Source of the DNA: Methylocystis sp. MJC1
Lineage (GTDB): Bacteria; Pseudomonadota; Alphaproteobacteria; Rhizobiales; Beijerinckiaceae
DNA length: 64,000 nucleotides
Direction of reading: 5' to 3'
NCBI RefSeq assembly: GCF_026427715.1
Contig: NZ_CP107558.1
Coordinates: 3,255,001-3,319,000 of the forward strand
Every line of letters starts with the position of its first letter. Positions within the stretch are counted from its first letter, which is position 1. The notes beneath the pieces were generated by a model. The model had not been told where the DNA came from. It searched no databases and saw nothing but the letters and a program-made list of their open reading frames with translations. Below are positions 36,704-45,351 of this stretch, piece after piece. Position numbers and translations under genes: made by a program.

Positions 36704-37702
36704 TCAGCCGGGCTGGCTGACCCGGCGATTATGAAGACGGCGTTCCCAATCGAGCGCCTGATGCACGATCAATTCGAGATTGTCGTATCGCGGCGTCCAG
36801 CCGAGCTCAGATTTTATGCGTTCGTTCGACGCAATGACGGCTGTGGGGTCGCCCGGCCGTCGCGCCGTGAGCTGCGTCGGGAAATCAACACCAGACGCCT
36901 TCTTGACCGTTTCGATCACGTCCAGAACCGAGAAGCCATGCCCATAGCCGCAATTGCAGGTTAGACTTCGCCCGCCGGCGCGCAAATGCTGCAATCCGTC
37001 CATATGCGCCCAAACCAGATCGTTGACTTGGATATAGTCACGCAAACAAGTGCCATCCGGCGTGGGGTAATCGGCGCCGAAGATTTGAAGGCGCGGTCGG
37101 ACGCCGAGAGCCGCCTGAACGGCGGCTTTGATCAGATGTGAAGCGTTCGACGTCGATTGACCGGATCGTCCTCTCGAGTCGGCGCCTGCGACGTTGAAGT
37201 AACGAAAAATGACATAAGAAAGACCGTGAGCCTTGGCCGTATCCTCGAGCATCCATTCGACCATTAATTTCGAACGCCCGTAGGGGGAGAGCGGCGTGAG
37301 TGTTGCAGTTTCCGCGACGGGGTTGGATTCGGGATCGCCATAAACCGCCGCGGTTGACGAAAAGATGAAGCGCCGGACGCCTCCGGCTACGGCGCAGGCG
37401 AGCAGCGTCCGGGCCTTGGCCGTATTGCTGAGATAATAGTCCAGCGGGGCGGCGACAGAATCGGGAACCACGGTCTTAGCCGCAAAATGGATAATCTCGT
37501 CAATCTCATAGCGTTCGAGAACGTCTCTCAGCAGCTTCTCGTCGCCAAAGTCTCCGACGACCAGCGGCACGCCCTCGGGAACGGCCCACCGGAATCCTGT
37601 CGATAGATCGTCGAGAACAACGACCTTTTCGCCCAAATCTTGAAGCTCGAGAACCATATGGCTGCCGATGAAGCCGGCGCCGCCCGTGACGAGAACTGTC
37701 AT
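36704..37702 (-). CDS. galE: UDP-glucose 4-epimerase
   Basis: A 332-residue extended short-chain dehydrogenase. The NAD-binding motif is VLVTGGAGFIGSHMV at the N-terminus; FSSTAAVYGDP, SPYGRSK (catalytic Tyr and Lys) and FRYFNVAGAD are GalE signatures. It interconverts UDP-glucose and UDP-galactose and so provides galactose, or N-acetylated forms, for the exopolysaccharide. Upstream sequence GTGAGGCG supports the ATG at 37702. Cytoplasmic. Confidence 0.92.
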   Translation of the reverse strand: MTVLVTGGAGFIGSHMVLELQDLGEKVVVLDDLSTGFRWAVPEGVPLVVGDFGDEKLLRDVLERYEIDEIIHFAAKTVVPDSVAAPLDYYLSNTAKARTLLACAVAGGVRRFIFSSTAAVYGDPESNPVAETATLTPLSPYGRSKLMVEWMLEDTAKAHGLSYVIFRYFNVAGADSRGRSGQSTSNASHLIKAAVQAALGVRPRLQIFGADYPTPDGTCLRDYIQVNDLVWAHMDGLQHLRAGGRSLTCNCGYGHGFSVLDVIETVKKASGVDFPTQLTARRPGDPTAVIASNERIKSELGWTPRYDNLELIVHQALDWERRLHNRRVSQPG

Positions 37703-38067
37703 TATCGCCTCACGTCAATGAATGCCCAAGCTCAGGCATAAGGTGGAAGCTCAGGCATGATGTGGAAGTGATTTATCGTGACGTGAAGAACGATAGAGAC
37801 GCAGCGCCGCCAACGCCCAGCGAACATGCGGCGTACCTCGGAAGACGCAACCGCTCAGCGCGTTTCTATGCGTACTTGATCTTTGCAATCGGCTCGAACT
37901 TAACCGTAGTTTTTGTGGTTAGAATGCAACAGTCTGCAAAATGTGCCGTACGTACGTAAGATTCTCGATTGCGAAGATCGCTATATGCATGAGACTTTCA
38001 CACGGGACTATCTAAAGCGTAACGCATCTTATCGTCGCGTAGCTCAACGAAAAGGATTATCAAATCC
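37703..38067. promoter_or_regulatory. Divergent intergenic region, galE / OPX gene
   Basis: These 365 bases lie between galE and the export lipoprotein gene, which diverge. They contain the tandem 19-bp repeat at 37728-37765, the self-complementary run CGTACGTACG near 37947 and an AT-rich patch near 37970-38060 that could hold the OPX promoter. A 65-codon frame starting GTG at 37762 is open here but has no convincing ribosome site, so I do not call it a gene. Confidence 0.45.
37728..37765. repeat. Tandem 19-bp direct repeat upstream of galE
   Basis: Two adjacent copies, AAGCTCAGGCATAAGGTGG and AAGCTCAGGCATGATGTGG, differing at two positions. They lie 26 bases upstream of the galE start on the non-coding side and could be regulator sites or a slippage product. 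Confidence 0.6.
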
Positions 38068-39240
38068 ATGCGAGGCTTGATCCCCTTCACGGGCCTGCTG
38101 TTGCTGCCGCTCGCCCTCGAGGGATGTTTCACGCCCGGCTCTGGACCGCAGATCGAGGCAGTCTACGCAAATGCGGTAACCCAAGAGGGCGAGGTAATCC
38201 GCCCGAATTACGAGCTGATAGAATACTCTAGCCCGATCCTGGAGATCCTGCGGCGCCGGTCCAGCGAGTCCCTCTTTGGCCACTTTGGCGGCGGCCGCCT
38301 GGGTCCTTCGCAGGTCACAATCGGCGTCGGCGACGTCATCGGGCTTTCGGTCTACGAAGCCTCCGCGGGAGGGCTTTTCACGCCGGCCGCGACGGATACG
38401 ATCCGGCAAGGCAATTACGTGAACTTCCCGCAGCAGGTCGTCGAGCAAGACGGAACCGTGAGCGTTCCTTACGCCGGTCGAATCATGGCGAAGGGAAAGA
38501 CCACCCGGCAGCTCGAGCAGGAAATCGTCAATCAGCTGAAGACCCGGGCCGTCGAGCCGCAAATCGTCGTCAGCCTCATCGATTCGCGTTCGAGCCTCTT
38601 TTCGGTTCTCGGCGAAGCGCAGAGGCCTGGCAGCTTCCCCATCAACTGGTCGGGGGAACGGCTGCTGGCGGGCCTCGCTCTCGCGGGCGGCCCGAAATGG
38701 GCCGATTACGAGACCTCCATCACGATCAATCGTGGCGGCAAGACTGCGACGGCAATGCTGCAAAATGTCATTGCCAATCCCAGAGAAAATATCTTCCTTC
38801 GTCCCGGGGATTCGGTCTTTTTGCGGCGCGAGCCGAGATTCTACACAGCGCTCGGGGCAGCAGGCAAAAGCGGCCATTATCCGATCGATGTGCCCAAGAT
38901 CACCCTCGCCGAGGCGGTGGGCCGCGCTTCGGGCCTTCTCGATACGCAAGCGGATCCGACAGGCGTGTTCCTGTTGCGCTGGGAGAGAAAACAAGCGCTC
39001 GAGAGAGTCGGGCGTCAGGTGGCGAGCTATGTCACGCCGACTGTCCCAACCATTTATCATTTTGATCTGAGAGACCCCAATCACCTGCTGGCTTCCCAGC
39101 AGATCGACGTCATCAACAGCGACGTCATCTACATCAGCAATGCGCCAACCGTCGAGCTGCGCAAAACGCTTCAGGTTTTCGCGGACCTCTCCTACATAAC
39201 GCTGAACGCCGCCCAAACCGGTTTCGCATTGAGCCACTAA
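38068..39240 (+). CDS. Outer-membrane polysaccharide export lipoprotein (OPX/Wza family)
   Basis: A 390-residue lipoprotein. The signal peptide ends in the lipobox LALEGC with Cys20. A Poly_export domain follows (about 85-175: IGVGDVIGLSVYEAS, VEQDGTVSVPYAGRI, KTTRQLEQEIVNQLK), then SLBB-type segments with VLGEAQRPGSFPI and AAGKSGHYPIDVPKITLAEAV. It forms the export channel across the outer membrane and partners the tyrosine autokinase at 15279-17477. ATG at 38068 has AAAGGA upstream. Confidence 0.91.
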   Translation: MRGLIPFTGLLLLPLALEGCFTPGSGPQIEAVYANAVTQEGEVIRPNYELIEYSSPILEILRRRSSESLFGHFGGGRLGPSQVTIGVGDVIGLSVYEASAGGLFTPAATDTIRQGNYVNFPQQVVEQDGTVSVPYAGRIMAKGKTTRQLEQEIVNQLKTRAVEPQIVVSLIDSRSSLFSVLGEAQRPGSFPINWSGERLLAGLALAGGPKWADYETSITINRGGKTATAMLQNVIANPRENIFLRPGDSVFLRREPRFYTALGAAGKSGHYPIDVPKITLAEAVGRASGLLDTQADPTGVFLLRWERKQALERVGRQVASYVTPTVPTIYHFDLRDPNHLLASQQIDVINSDVIYISNAPTVELRKTLQVFADLSYITLNAAQTGFALSH

Positions 39241-39252
39241 CTCGATCGCCGA

Positions 39253-40167
39253 TCAGCTTCTGTTTTGCGCGTAGCGGGAATGGCTCCATTTGGCGTGGAC
39301 TTTTTGCTTGAGCGCACGAATGCGCGCTTCATGCCACGCCCAGAAGCTTTCGGAGCTTCTGACCCGCTTCGGCGATTGCGTCCGGATAAGAGGTTTGCCC
39401 GAGAGCAGCGCTCCGACCGAGACATTCAAGGTCGGGGCAATGGCGCTGGATCCGGAATTCGCATTCGACGCGACGCGCGACGCGGCTGCGTCCTCGAGCT
39501 TGAAAGGCGAGTTGATCTGCGCAAGATACAGCTTCGCTCGTCGGCAGTAATCGATCGAACGGGCTGTCATGCGCTCCTCTCCAAGGCCGGCCCGGTATTT
39601 CATCAATGCGCGGCAGACATCGCCATTCGAGAGACGCCAGGCTTTCGCGAGATAACTGACTCCATAGTAGATATTCGTTCGAGGGATCGAGAGATCGCTC
39701 AGGACGCCCTTGAACCCCATCATGGCGGCGGTGCTGGGGAGCACTTGCATCAACCCGATTTCCCCTACTGCGCCCCTCGCTTCAGGGTCATAAGCGCTTT
39801 CGATATAAGCGACAGCCTGGGCGAGATCTTCTGGAACGCTCCTTATCTTTGCCTCAGCGCGGACCATGTCGATCAGCAGGACCCGAGATGTCGCATCCGG
39901 AGTAACCGAGGGGAGAGGACCATAGGCAACGCGCGCGGCTTGCACGGGCAATTGCTGTCCCACTGTCGTCGCCGCGTCGATCTCGGGAACCGCCTCATGC
40001 GCCGACATGGCGGCCTCTGTGACAGCCGGCATTTGTGGTTGATGGCAAATATCCGAAGCGAGTGCGCCCGATAGCAGGCAAATCCCGAAGGACGTGCGCG
40101 CCGGACGGAACAACGCCGACAATCGCTGGCTCTCATCACGCTGCATTGGATGCTCGCATGTCAGCAC
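39253..40167 (-). CDS. Lytic transglycosylase (SLT domain)
   Basis: Up to 304 residues. Residues about 97-200 form a soluble lytic transglycosylase domain with VAYIESAYDPEARG (catalytic Glu123), VGEIGLMQVLPSTAAMMGF and NIYYGVSYLAKAWRLS. It would cut peptidoglycan in the periplasm, perhaps to let an export apparatus through. A hydrophobic N-terminal stretch (SFGICLLSGALASDI) may be a signal or anchor. GTG at 40167 and ATG at 40146 are both possible starts; neither has a good ribosome site. It converges with the OPX gene, 12 bases apart. Confidence 0.83.
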   Translation of the reverse strand: MLTCEHPMQRDESQRLSALFRPARTSFGICLLSGALASDICHQPQMPAVTEAAMSAHEAVPEIDAATTVGQQLPVQAARVAYGPLPSVTPDATSRVLLIDMVRAEAKIRSVPEDLAQAVAYIESAYDPEARGAVGEIGLMQVLPSTAAMMGFKGVLSDLSIPRTNIYYGVSYLAKAWRLSNGDVCRALMKYRAGLGEERMTARSIDYCRRAKLYLAQINSPFKLEDAAASRVASNANSGSSAIAPTLNVSVGALLSGKPLIRTQSPKRVRSSESFWAWHEARIRALKQKVHAKWSHSRYAQNRS

Positions 40168-40290
40168 AAGTCTTGTTTATTGGGTCACGGCGCCCTCGGG
40201 CGGCTCCGCCCATAGCGCCCCGCGCCGAGCGTTGGTCGGCGTTTCAACGACAGCGCCCGGGCCACCGCTGGTGTCGTGAAACGAGATCCG

Positions 40291-40402
40291 CTTGATTGGT
40301 TTGGCGCCATTCAACTAGCGCCTTTGTGGCTCCGTATTCCTGGTCGGGCTTTCAGCCCGCCGGGGACACCCCCCCCAAGGCGAGCTGTTCAAACGGAAAT
40401 GG
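40291..40402 (+). repeat. Dispersed palindromic repeat, degenerate copy D
   Basis: It shares the left flank CTTGATTGG, the hairpin arm TCGGGCTTTCAGCCCGCCGGG and the right flank GCGAGCTGTTCAAACG with the copy at 58467-58577, but the middle is shortened. It lies upstream of the lytic transglycosylase start and downstream of the aminotransferase gene. Confidence 0.65.
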
Positions 40403-40419
40403 TATGAGACGCAAAAGGC

Positions 40420-41694
40420 CTAAACCCTTTCCTTTGGCGCCCTGTCTGTTTGCTGAGGCTGGATTTCCGCTTCGCCCTTGGCGCCGTGCGCCGCCAAGAC
40501 CTCGGCGACACAGCTTGCCAGCTCCTCGGCGTAAGGCGCCGTGATCCTCACATGCGTCGGCAGTGTGAGAATGGAGCGCACGAAGGCGTAGATATTGCTG
40601 GAGCGCCCGGGAATGGGCGCGTTGGCGGCAAGTTCGTGCACGTTAGGATACAGCACGAGGCCGATATCATATCCACGCCGCAGCACTTCCCGATAAACGC
40701 GCTCCCGGTTCTCTTTTCCGACGACGATCGGATAGCTGAACCAGGACGACGACGCCCGCGCTTCCTCATCCGTTTCCGCAGCCGCCGAAATGTCCCGGAA
40801 TTTCTTGTCGTAGATCGCGGCGATCATCCGCCGATGCGCGATGATGCGTTCGACATCGCTGGATTTACGATTCCATTCCGCAAAGGCGCTCAAGTACGGG
40901 CGCGTCGTGATCGTCTCATCCAGGGTTGGCGTTTCGATCAGAACCCGTGGAATGAGATCGGCGATCTTCCCCTGCTGCACGCTCAGTCTTCGCGCCCGAA
41001 AGGCGAAGGGAAACGCCTGCGGACTAGTAAGAAGAGCATAGCGCAGCATCGTCTTCGCCATTCCGAGATATTGTCGCGGGCGCAGGCGCGGCCAGGCCGC
41101 CACTTCCCTGGAGAGCGCGTCGAAAAGCTCGGCGTCTCTCGTGGCGATATAGCCGCCCCAGATGAAGTTTTGAATCTTGAAACCCGAAAGGCTGAAGACG
41201 CTGGCATCTCCGAAGACGCCTACCGGCTGGCCGTCGAGCGTCGCCCCGAGAGCGACGGCGCAATCCTCGAAGACTTTCACGCCCTGGCGATGGCACAAGG
41301 CGACGATTTCCTGCGTCTGGTTCTGGGTGACGCAATAATGTGTGAGCAGAACACAAGCGACGCCGTCGTCGATGAGAGAACGCAAATGGCCGACGTCCAC
41401 ATTTGTGGAATTGGGAAGGCAATCGACGAACACCGGCTCGCCGCCTGCGAACCTCACCATGTTGACGACATCCGCAATCGTCATAGGCGACATCACCACT
41501 CGGCGCCGCGCGCCCGTCAGAGCGCTTTTGACGAGAAGGTAAAGCCCCGCCCGCGCGCGACCGAGTGGGATGATATGGGCGCCGCCCAGCCTCTCCGAGC
41601 TTTGCGCGATAAAGGTTGTTTCTGATTGCGCGTTCCCGAAAAGCCAGGATGTTAGATACCGCATCGGGTAAACGATCTGCCTCGGCTGGACCAT
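40420..41694 (-). CDS. DegT/DnrJ/EryC1/StrS-family aminotransferase
   Basis: A 424-residue PLP-dependent sugar aminotransferase-type protein. The PLP lysine is Lys173 in FSLSGFKIQNFIWGG, and EDCAVALGA holds the Asp144 that contacts the PLP ring. Enzymes of this family aminate keto sugars bound to nucleotides. ATG at 41694 has GGGGAG upstream. It is 49 bases downstream of a GMC oxidoreductase gene on the same strand, so a two-step oxidation/amination is possible. The active-site loop is not of the standard SxHKxx form, so a non-sugar substrate remains possible. Confidence 0.83.
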   Translation of the reverse strand: MVQPRQIVYPMRYLTSWLFGNAQSETTFIAQSSERLGGAHIIPLGRARAGLYLLVKSALTGARRRVVMSPMTIADVVNMVRFAGGEPVFVDCLPNSTNVDVGHLRSLIDDGVACVLLTHYCVTQNQTQEIVALCHRQGVKVFEDCAVALGATLDGQPVGVFGDASVFSLSGFKIQNFIWGGYIATRDAELFDALSREVAAWPRLRPRQYLGMAKTMLRYALLTSPQAFPFAFRARRLSVQQGKIADLIPRVLIETPTLDETITTRPYLSAFAEWNRKSSDVERIIAHRRMIAAIYDKKFRDISAAAETDEEARASSSWFSYPIVVGKENRERVYREVLRRGYDIGLVLYPNVHELAANAPIPGRSSNIYAFVRSILTLPTHVRITAPYAEELASCVAEVLAAHGAKGEAEIQPQQTDRAPKERV

Positions 41695-41743
41695 TCGGAA
41701 AACTCCCCATTTACTTCAGGCGCGCTGACAGGACCGAACGTGG

Positions 41744-43432
41744 TCAAGACGCACGAAGCGCGTCATTCGCTGTCGCTGGTTTCGTAGCAATGCCGGCGCT
41801 CGAGCCGCGCTCCAGAATGGTCCCGATATGGTCGGCAAGCCGAAGCGCCAGGGCCACAATGGTCGTTGTCGGAAAATCGCCGCCCGCAGTCGGGAAGACC
41901 GAGCTGCCGGCGACATACATGTTCGTGGTTTCGTGAATGCGGCAGTTCGCATCGACGACGCCGAGCTTGGGCGACTCATGCATGCGCGTCGTTCCCATGT
42001 GGTGCCAGCACCCCTCTTGCGAAAAGCTGTCCGGCCAGCCGTTTTCGACGATCGACGGGTCGAGCGTTACGTCGGCGATTCCAGCACGGCCCAGTTCCGC
42101 CGCGATGAGGGAGACCGTGCGGTCAATGGTCCTCTTGGTTTGGTCGCCGAGGCGCCAATCGACTTTCACCCTGTTCAAGCCGAGCTGGTCCCTCGCCATG
42201 GAGAGCGTGACGCGGCTATCGGGATTGGGGGCCGGTTCGCAGATGACCTGAAGCCGTGTGTGGTCGATGAGCGACCTCATCTGCAGCGAACCCATCTGCA
42301 GATAACGCGCGGCGATGAAGCCCAGCGTATTGAGCGGCTGCGCCGCCAGAGTCAGAAACTCACGCAGCAGCGGGCGCTGCACCTCTTGAACGCCTTCGAG
42401 CCGACGCTTGAGGCGGACAAGCGCGTCTTTGACGCCTGTATGTTCGCCGGGGAATATCGGCACGAAAGTGATGTTCGTGTTCAAAAGCCTCTCCCGCTCC
42501 CGCGCGCGCGGACTCAAGGAGAGATGCCCGGCGATGCAGGTCCCATGGGCGGCGACCGCATCATTGCGGTAGTGGAACTTGGCGTCATAGAGCATGTTGT
42601 CGGACCATCCGTCGCGAAAGCGAACGGTTCCCGTCGTCAGACAGGGGTGATCCATGAAAAAGCGCCCGACCAGATCATGATGATTGCCGAGCCCCTGCGG
42701 CCGATCCTTATTGGCCAAGAGAAGCAGGCGGGCGTTCTCTATGCCCCCGGTCGCCAGGATGAAGATCTTCGCCGAGACAGTCGCCGAGCGCCCGTTCAAC
42801 ATTTTCAATCGCGCAGAGCGAACCGACTCTCCGCCTTCCGTCGAGATGTCCGTGACATTCGCATTGAGGAAGACTTTGACGTGTCGAGCTTGCGTCAATT
42901 GCGACCGGTAGAGCTGCCCAAATCGAACCGGCGGGCTAAACTGAGAAATGACGTCGACAACATCGTCGCCGACATAGGCGTGCCGCCGAACATTGCGGCG
43001 TCCGATCGCATCCACCCAGAAAGCCGCGTCGAAATTGGTCGGCCCAAGCTGCAGAATAGAATGGGTTCGCTCATAATAAGGCTCGAGCTCTGATTTCTCG
43101 AAGGGCCAGCCGCTATACGGAACCCAATGACGCGCGACAAAGTCGTCTTCCTCGAAGGGTCGGCACCAGCCGCCCCAGCAATTGCTGCTTCCGCCGAGGT
43201 AGCGGCTACGACAGCCGTCAGCGAAACGATAGGGAAGCCCAACGCTCTCGCCACGATAGAGATCACGGTTGGCCTCCGCGCTCAGGAATCCGCCGCTCTC
43301 GATAAGACAAGCCTCTATGCCGCGCTTTTCGAACTCGAGCGCGAGGGTGATCCCCGCGACGCCTCCGCCTATGATGCAGATTTCGGATTCTATCTTGTAT
43401 TCATCGTCCAAACCTAACGCGTCGATGAACAT
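41744..43432 (-). CDS. GMC-family FAD-dependent oxidoreductase
   Basis: A 562-residue flavoprotein. The FAD-binding motif IIGGGVAGITLALEFEKRG is near residues 20-38, with a second FAD contact in RYLGGSSNCWGGWC. Near the end come WHHMGTTRM, with the catalytic His region, and NMYVAGSSVFPTAGG. Members oxidise alcohols, including sugar alcohols and sugars. There is no signal peptide. It starts at ATG 43432 and is followed at 49 bases by the DegT aminotransferase, suggesting a ketone or aldehyde product is then aminated. Confidence 0.87.
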   Translation of the reverse strand: MFIDALGLDDEYKIESEICIIGGGVAGITLALEFEKRGIEACLIESGGFLSAEANRDLYRGESVGLPYRFADGCRSRYLGGSSNCWGGWCRPFEEDDFVARHWVPYSGWPFEKSELEPYYERTHSILQLGPTNFDAAFWVDAIGRRNVRRHAYVGDDVVDVISQFSPPVRFGQLYRSQLTQARHVKVFLNANVTDISTEGGESVRSARLKMLNGRSATVSAKIFILATGGIENARLLLLANKDRPQGLGNHHDLVGRFFMDHPCLTTGTVRFRDGWSDNMLYDAKFHYRNDAVAAHGTCIAGHLSLSPRARERERLLNTNITFVPIFPGEHTGVKDALVRLKRRLEGVQEVQRPLLREFLTLAAQPLNTLGFIAARYLQMGSLQMRSLIDHTRLQVICEPAPNPDSRVTLSMARDQLGLNRVKVDWRLGDQTKRTIDRTVSLIAAELGRAGIADVTLDPSIVENGWPDSFSQEGCWHHMGTTRMHESPKLGVVDANCRIHETTNMYVAGSSVFPTAGGDFPTTTIVALALRLADHIGTILERGSSAGIATKPATANDALRAS

Positions 43433-44125
43433 GATCCGTTTTTCCTTGAATAATTTCGGATCAAGCAGACCACGGCAGCAATATTATATCAATAACGAGG
43501 AGTGTTGAATTCTGGATATGCTTGGTAGCAAAAGGGCCTAAGCCGAATGGGCTAGCTATGAATTTCTAAAGACTAGCGTAATCAATTGGGCTTTATGTGC
43601 TGACGCGCGATTGCATACGAACGGTCGCCCCAGCGGCAAGACGCCTTATCGGAGCCCGGGCGCCGCCGGGTGACGAATACTTAGGCGTCACCGGGGCAGG
43701 CCGCTTTTTGCTTCTTCTGAAATTAGTTCTTTGGATAGCCGCATTGGCGGCGATCAGAGATAGGGAATCTCCAGCGTGACGGGCTGGTCGCGAGATAGGC
43801 GGCGCGTATTCAAAAGAAGCGCCACAATACAAACCGTCATTGCGAGCGAAGCGAAGCAATCCAGAGCAGCGATGCGGCCCTGGATTGCTTCGTCGCTTAC
43901 GCTCCTCCCAATGACGGCATCCCTTTGGAGTCCGGTCGCCGGCGTCACGACGGCCAGCCGCTATTAGCGCTAACATCGCAAGGCGGGCATGGCTCGTAAA
44001 GGAAAGCGCGCCACCGTCCGGGCGCTCGGCAAGAGCGCGCCTCGGCATCAAAGCGCGACAAAACGCCGGAGTCAGCCGTCTGCTGGCTCCGGCGAAATTC
44101 AGGAGACAGGAAGAAGCGGCTGCTG
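43433..44125. other. Long intergenic region with repeat sequence
   Basis: These 693 bases carry no convincing gene. They include the palindromic element at 43834-43917 and an inverted repeat CGGGTGACG / CGTCACCGG near 43667-43694. Several frames are open but their composition follows the repeats and they lack ribosome sites. Confidence 0.5.
43834..43917. repeat. REP-like palindromic element
   Basis: An 84-base imperfect palindrome whose arms begin CCGTCATTG and end CAATGACGG, containing GAAGCGAAGCAATCCAG and CTGGATTGCTTCGTC. This pattern is a widespread alphaproteobacterial repeat type. It is different in sequence from the other repeat family in the window. Confidence 0.75.
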
Positions 44126-44236
44126 TCAGCCGATCAGCCCCGTGATGTTGTGGAGCACGATAATGAATCCCGCTGCGATTGCGGCGACGACAACGAGGGC
44201 CCTGAATAGCTCTTTGCTGTTGTGGGCTGTCTGCAT
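44126..44236 (-). CDS. Small single-span membrane protein (36 residues)
   Basis: The short frame reads MQTAHNSKELFRALVVV at the N-terminus, then a hydrophobic span AAIAAGFIIVL and the tail HNITGLIG. Residues about 13-28 would form one membrane helix with a short cytoplasmic N-terminal part. A perfect ribosome site GGAGG lies nine bases before the ATG, and the upstream region (44290-44400) is strongly AT-rich like a promoter. It stands alone, in an island between the GMC gene and the repeat near 44.5 kb. I do not recognise a family; its function is unknown. Confidence 0.65.
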   Translation of the reverse strand: MQTAHNSKELFRALVVVAAIAAGFIIVLHNITGLIG

Positions 44237-44498
44237 GATTTGTTTCCTCCAGCAGTTCCCTTATCGGGCTTTGCAAGGAAAGGTTAGGACTGGCGCTAAA
44301 TTATCTCAATGAATATTACATGCGACAAATATACGCATCTGATTTATTTTAATAGTTCTATATTATAATACTTCTAATCTCATCTTTTTCTACAGTCTCT
44401 TCCATGCAACACCATTCCAGCTTTCCGTGTGTTGTCGCGCGCGGCCGCCCTGGCGCGAACCAGAGAGTTGTTCATACGGAATTCGCCTGATTGGTTCG
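44237..44498. promoter_or_regulatory. AT-rich promoter region of the small membrane protein
   Basis: Roughly 44290-44400 is much richer in A and T than most of the window (TTATTTTAATAG, TATTATAATAC). It lies upstream of the 36-residue gene on the minus strand and contains plausible -10 elements, but the exact promoter cannot be fixed by eye. Confidence 0.45.
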
Positions 44499-44603
44499 TT
44501 GTCATTCCCGAGTTCGCGAAGCGACCTATCGGGAATTCAGAGCAAAATCACTGGTTATTTTGGCTTCTGGATTCCGGTCGGTATTTCAGCCCGACGGGAA
44601 TGA
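44499..44603 (+). repeat. Dispersed palindromic repeat, copy C
   Basis: About 105 bases with arms TGTCATTCCCG and CGGGAATGAC and inner hairpins. Its flanks (CCTGATTGGTTCG on the left and CAATGCGAGTTGCACAAACG on the right) match those of the 58467 copy. It ends 36 bases from the 3' end of the first rrf2 gene. Confidence 0.8.
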
Positions 44604-44638
44604 CGCGCCCAATGCGAGTTGCACAAACGAAAACGTTA

Positions 44639-45088
44639 TCAGATATCGAAAAAGAGCGCTTCGGCGTTGTTTTTCGCCCGGTCGCCCATTTCTTGAAGAG
44701 AACAATTGTCGAGCACGTTCGACAACGCTTCCTGGGCCCGCTGCATGATCCTGCGCACGGCGCAGGTGTTTTCGTCGAAGCAATCTTCACAGCGCCGATA
44801 GCGCGTCTTGCTTGCGCAAGGAACGGGCGCCAAAGGCCCGTCGATCGCGCGCACGAGCTCGCCGACGGTAATCTCGCTTGCCGGGCGCGATAAAGCGTAG
44901 CCGCCGCCCTTCCCCATCTTCGAATGGACGAATCCCGCGTTTCGCAGCTCGCAAAGGATAGCGTCGAGGAATTTTTTCGGAATTTTTTGCTTTTCGGAAA
45001 TCTCCAGCACCGGGACCGGGCGGCCGGGCTCCGACTGCGCCAGATGCACCATGGCCTTGAGGCCATATTTTCCTTTTTTCGTCAGCAC
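44639..45088 (-). CDS. Rrf2-family transcription regulator (IscR/CymR-like), copy 1
   Basis: A 149-residue regulator with an N-terminal winged helix (KYGLKAMVHLAQ, then KKFLDAILCELRNAGFVHS and the wing GKGGGYAL). The C-terminal part has four cysteines (91, 100, 103, 109) in a CASK...RRCEDCF...TC arrangement that could bind an Fe-S cluster or zinc. Rrf2 proteins such as IscR, CymR and NsrR sense Fe-S status, cysteine or nitric oxide. It lies upstream of the encapsulin/cysteine desulfurase genes and has a close paralogue at 58615-59049. A candidate binding site lies upstream at 45139-45163. Control of sulfur genes is inference from context. Confidence 0.88.
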   Translation of the reverse strand: MLTKKGKYGLKAMVHLAQSEPGRPVPVLEISEKQKIPKKFLDAILCELRNAGFVHSKMGKGGGYALSRPASEITVGELVRAIDGPLAPVPCASKTRYRRCEDCFDENTCAVRRIMQRAQEALSNVLDNCSLQEMGDRAKNNAEALFFDI

Positions 45089-45138
45089 GCGGCGATAGTC
45101 CTGAAAACAGCTTTCCGCTGTTAGCGCCGCGCGGCCAT

Positions 45139-45163
45139 TTAGTCAACTATTTCGATAGATTAT
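45139..45163. promoter_or_regulatory. Candidate Rrf2 operator upstream of rrf2 copy 1
   Basis: The sequence TTAGTCAACTATTTCGATAG and the next five bases align with 48872-48896, before the serine acetyltransferase gene, at 18 of 25 positions. TAGTCAACTAT matches the half-site pattern YAGTCRRSTAT of the known IscR type 1 consensus. It contains CTAT-N4-ATAG. Position 51 bases upstream of the rrf2 start fits autoregulation. Confidence 0.5.
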
Positions 45164-45351
45164 AGCGGCTACCGTCGGCGGCGCTCTCCCAAAAAGCGGG
45201 GTTTCGCAGCGAGCCCACAGCAAAAAGACTCGGCAAAGGGAGGCCGCCCGCCCGGCGAATGTGGGCGGCGCTCATAGCGCCGTTGAAGCTGCCGCCGATA
45301 ATGGCGATCGTCGCGTCCGCGGTCCTTCTCCGAGAGCGCGACCGCCAGGGC

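Noticed and set aside
37762..37959. 65-codon frame with a hydrophobic stretch between galE and the OPX gene
   Set aside because: GTG start inside the tandem repeat, no ribosome site, and composition similar to the non-coding surroundings.
43597..43779. 60-codon plus-strand frame with a hydrophobic segment
   Set aside because: GTG start without a ribosome site and overlap with an inverted repeat; not enough support.
43834..43917. Possible CRISPR-like or tRNA-like structure
   Set aside because: It is a single palindrome with no regular spacers and no cloverleaf; better described as a REP-like repeat.
43593..44276. 227-codon minus-strand frame across the repeat-rich intergenic region
   Set aside because: It runs through the palindromic element and antiparallel to better signals; Arg/Ala-rich with no domain pattern. 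The real gene in this area is the 36-residue one in another frame.
44499..44603. Copies of the palindromic repeat as ordinary Rho-independent terminators only
   Set aside because: They share long sequence identity and flanks beyond the stems and lack T runs, so a mobile repeat family explains them better, though termination may be a side effect.
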